This document shows positions 13,954 to 15,282 of a stretch of DNA of 15,282 nucleotides, one piece after another. The notes below the pieces were generated by a model, which saw only the letters and a list, made by a program, of their open reading frames with translations, was not told the DNA's origin and searched no databases. Source of the DNA: Nitratifractor sp. GTDB lineage: Bacteria; Campylobacterota; Campylobacteria; Campylobacterales; Sulfurovaceae. Position 1 is the stretch's first letter, and every line of letters starts with the position of its first letter. The stretch covers positions 1 through 15,282 of the forward strand of contig JANTGQ010000016.1 of NCBI GenBank assembly GCA_024762845.1, written 5' to 3'. The translations under genes and the position numbers were made by a program.

Positions 13954-14337
13954 ATGAATTTATCACTAATACTATCAGTTGGAATAGGCGGATTTATAGG
14001 CGCAATATTGCGATTTAGCGGCTCGTACTACATAAATAAGCTACTAGGAGCATCTTTTCCCTATGGAACACTTGGCGTAAATGTTATCGGCAGCTTTATA
14101 ATAGGATTTTTAGCACTCTATTTCGAGCAAACAATAGCACCACACACCAAAGCACTACTTATAACAGGAATGCTAGGGGCACTGACAACATTCTCTACAT
14201 TCTCACTTGAAACAGTGCTAATGCTACAACAGAGCCTCTACACAAAAGCTCTGCTCAATATTACGCTCAATATTGTTTTTACCCTCAGCGCTACAATCTT
14301 AGGAATGGCACTTTTTAGAAAGTTGTACGGAATTTAG
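13954..14337 (+). CDS. crcB: Fluoride ion channel CrcB/Fluc
   Basis: This 127-residue membrane protein with four helices (about 5-25, 35-55, 68-88, 98-120) works as an antiparallel dimer to let fluoride out of the cell. Diagnostic residues are all present: GIGGFIGAILR at 10-20, the YGTLGVNVIGSF motif with the pore Asn43, and GALTTFSTFS at 75-84 with the two pore phenylalanines (Phe80 and Phe83) and the Thr/Ser residues of the central sodium-site helix break. No fluoride riboswitch is visible upstream, so expression probably follows the cbpA-hspR promoter. The start is 7 bases after the DUF190 stop, with AGG overlapping that stop. Confidence 0.95.
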   Translation: MNLSLILSVGIGGFIGAILRFSGSYYINKLLGASFPYGTLGVNVIGSFIIGFLALYFEQTIAPHTKALLITGMLGALTTFSTFSLETVLMLQQSLYTKALLNITLNIVFTLSATILGMALFRKLYGI

Positions 14338-14338
14338 A

Positions 14339-14417
14339 GCAAACTTGCTATAATTAGCCCAAAATTATACAAAATCCAATCTAACTTGGGCAAATGCCCA
14401 CTAAAGGGAAAGTTTGC
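14339..14417 (+). promoter_or_regulatory. Competing inverted repeats in the crcB-ttcA leader
   Basis: GCAAACTT (14339-14346) is a perfect complement of AAGTTTGC (14410-14417), which covers the ttcA TTG start codon. Within it, GCCCAA (14357-14362) can pair with TTGGGC (14386-14391), while TGGGC (14387-14391) can alternatively pair with GCCCA (14396-14400). The inner choices exclude each other. The pairings are visible in the sequence, but any regulatory function is inference. Confidence 0.35.
14346..14354 (+). promoter_or_regulatory. Extended -10 promoter for ttcA
   Basis: TGCTATAAT is an extended -10 element (TG at 14346-14347, TATAAT at 14349-14354) directly after the crcB stop. Transcription would begin near 14361, about 53 bases before ttcA. 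No clear -35 is seen. Confidence 0.6.
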
Positions 14418-15196
14418 AACGAAAAAAAGCAAAAATTAGCAAAAAATTACTACGTGTTTTTGGTAAAACCAATGCAAAAAACCGTCTTATAGCCCAAGGC
14501 GACAAAGTCTTAGTAGCGCTAAGTGGCGGAAAAGACTCTCTCTCGTTACTTCATCTAATAGCTAATATGCAACAACACGCACCCTTTGACTTTGAATACC
14601 AGGCAGTTACCATTAGCTACGGAATGGATGGTGAAAATTACGACTTTCTAAAAGAGCACTGCAAAGAGTATAGCCTCCCCTACGATGTCTACGAAACACA
14701 AATATTCGATATATCACAAGAGACTATGCGAGAAAACAGCTCATATTGCAGCTATTTCTCAAGAATGCGAAGAGGAGCACTCTACACCTACGCACTAGAA
14801 CACGGTTTTAATAAAATTGCACTAGGGCACCACTTAGATGACGCAGTAGAGAGCTTCTTTATGAATATGCTCTACAACGGAAGCCTGCGCTCAATGCCTC
14901 CGATCTATAAGGCAAACCGTGGCGTACACGTTATCCGCCCCCTCATAGAGGCAAGAGAAGAGCAGTTAAGAAACTTCGCAGATGAAAACAACTTCCTAAC
15001 CATAGGCGACGAAGCCTGCCCCGCAATGAAAATACAAACCAAAATGCCCCACGCCAGAGCCAACACCAAAGAGTGGCTCAAAGAGCTAGAGAAAAACCAC
15101 GACAAACTATTCACCACCCTAAAAGCCTCCTTCTCCCACATCCACGATGACACTTTTTTAGACCCAGAGAGATGGGTACGAGATGATTTAGAGTAG
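14414..15196 (+). CDS. ttcA: tRNA 2-thiocytidine synthesis protein TtcA (PP-loop ATPase)
   Basis: TtcA thiolates cytidine 32 of certain tRNAs using ATP and an iron-sulfur cluster. The 260-residue protein shows the PP-loop VALSGGKDSLSLLHLI (34-49), the KIALGHHLDDAVESFFMNMLY region (134-154) and SMPPIYKANRGVHVIRPLIEAREEQLR (160-186), all typical of TtcA. Of the cluster ligands, Cys112 and Cys202 are present. The second cysteine of the CxxC motif is Phe115 (YCSYFSRMRRG instead of CSLCSRLRRG), so the metal site may differ from that of Escherichia coli. Start is a TTG with AAGGG 5 bases upstream. No ATG occurs in frame near the N-terminus, and the basic start (QRKKAKISKKLLRVFGK) fits the family. 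It has its own promoter but lies 76 bases after crcB, so readthrough is possible. Confidence 0.88.
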   Translation: MQRKKAKISKKLLRVFGKTNAKNRLIAQGDKVLVALSGGKDSLSLLHLIANMQQHAPFDFEYQAVTISYGMDGENYDFLKEHCKEYSLPYDVYETQIFDISQETMRENSSYCSYFSRMRRGALYTYALEHGFNKIALGHHLDDAVESFFMNMLYNGSLRSMPPIYKANRGVHVIRPLIEAREEQLRNFADENNFLTIGDEACPAMKIQTKMPHARANTKEWLKELEKNHDKLFTTLKASFSHIHDDTFLDPERWVRDDLE

Positions 15197-15246
15197 GTTG
15201 TCTCTTCCTATATATTTGAATCTACCTACAATATTAACAATTATTT

Positions 15247-15258
15247 ATTCTTAAGAAT
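15247..15258. repeat. 12-base perfect palindrome after ttcA
   Basis: ATTCTTAAGAAT is a perfect palindrome in the AT-rich 86 bases following ttcA. It has no loop, so it is not a terminator. It could be a small operator for a gene beyond the window edge, or chance in AT-rich DNA. No gene is visible in this tail. Confidence 0.25.
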
Positions 15259-15282
15259 TTTGTAAGTTATTTTAATTTATAT

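Noticed and set aside
13954..14337. Fluoride riboswitch controlling crcB
   Set aside because: Only 7 bases separate crcB from the DUF190 gene, and no crcB-motif aptamer is recognisable upstream of the operon.
15197..15282. Terminator or promoter after ttcA
   Set aside because: No stem with a U-tract and no convincing -10 box; only AT-rich sequence and one short palindrome.

Overview
The window looks like chromosomal DNA from a Campylobacterota (epsilonproteobacterial) species, probably a free-living Sulfurimonas/Sulfurovum-type relative. The reasons are the low GC, tightly packed operons, promoters recognisable mainly by an extended or plain TATAAT box, a zinc-finger-less CbpA followed by a MerR-type HspR as in Helicobacter and Campylobacter, and a secretion-type operon whose order matches the MSHA pilus and Campylobacter Cts competence loci. 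The assignment comes from gene content and family recognition, not from a database search.

Region 1 (28-8712, + strand) is one uninterrupted eight-gene operon for an envelope-spanning type IV pilus / type II secretion-like machine. In order it encodes a PilM/PilN-like inner-membrane protein (MshI-like), a PilO-like protein (MshJ-like), a PilP-like periplasmic protein (MshK-like), the outer-membrane secretin (MshL), an ExeA-type AAA ATPase (MshM-like), a single-pass protein with a TPR-like tail (MshN-like), the assembly ATPase (MshE/GspE) and the polytopic platform protein (MshG/GspF). Most genes overlap by 4-8 bases or are 2-7 bases apart. No pilin, prepilin peptidase or retraction ATPase is present, so the fibre subunits must be encoded elsewhere. 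The operon could serve a pilus, DNA uptake or secretion. An intrinsic terminator overlaps the last stop codon.

Region 2 (8713-8952) lies between two convergent genes. It carries a roughly 190-base segment with imperfect inverted ends flanked by TTAA on both sides. The segment is richer in GC than its surroundings and may be a small non-autonomous mobile element or a relic.

Region 3 (8953-10476, - strand) is a two-gene operon: kdsB (CMP-Kdo synthesis for LPS) and a DUF5718 protein with fumarylacetoacetase-like acidic residues. It diverges from purH (10578-12110, last two steps of IMP synthesis). The two -10 boxes sit in each other's -35 positions.

Region 4 (12220-15196, + strand) begins with a near-consensus sigma-70 promoter and several nested inverted repeats, the likely HspR operator. 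It encodes the co-chaperone CbpA, the repressor HspR, a DUF190 protein, the fluoride channel CrcB/Fluc and the tRNA thiolation enzyme TtcA. TtcA has its own extended -10 promoter and a leader with competing inverted repeats, and it lacks one of the usual iron-sulfur cysteines. The last 86 bases hold no recognisable gene.
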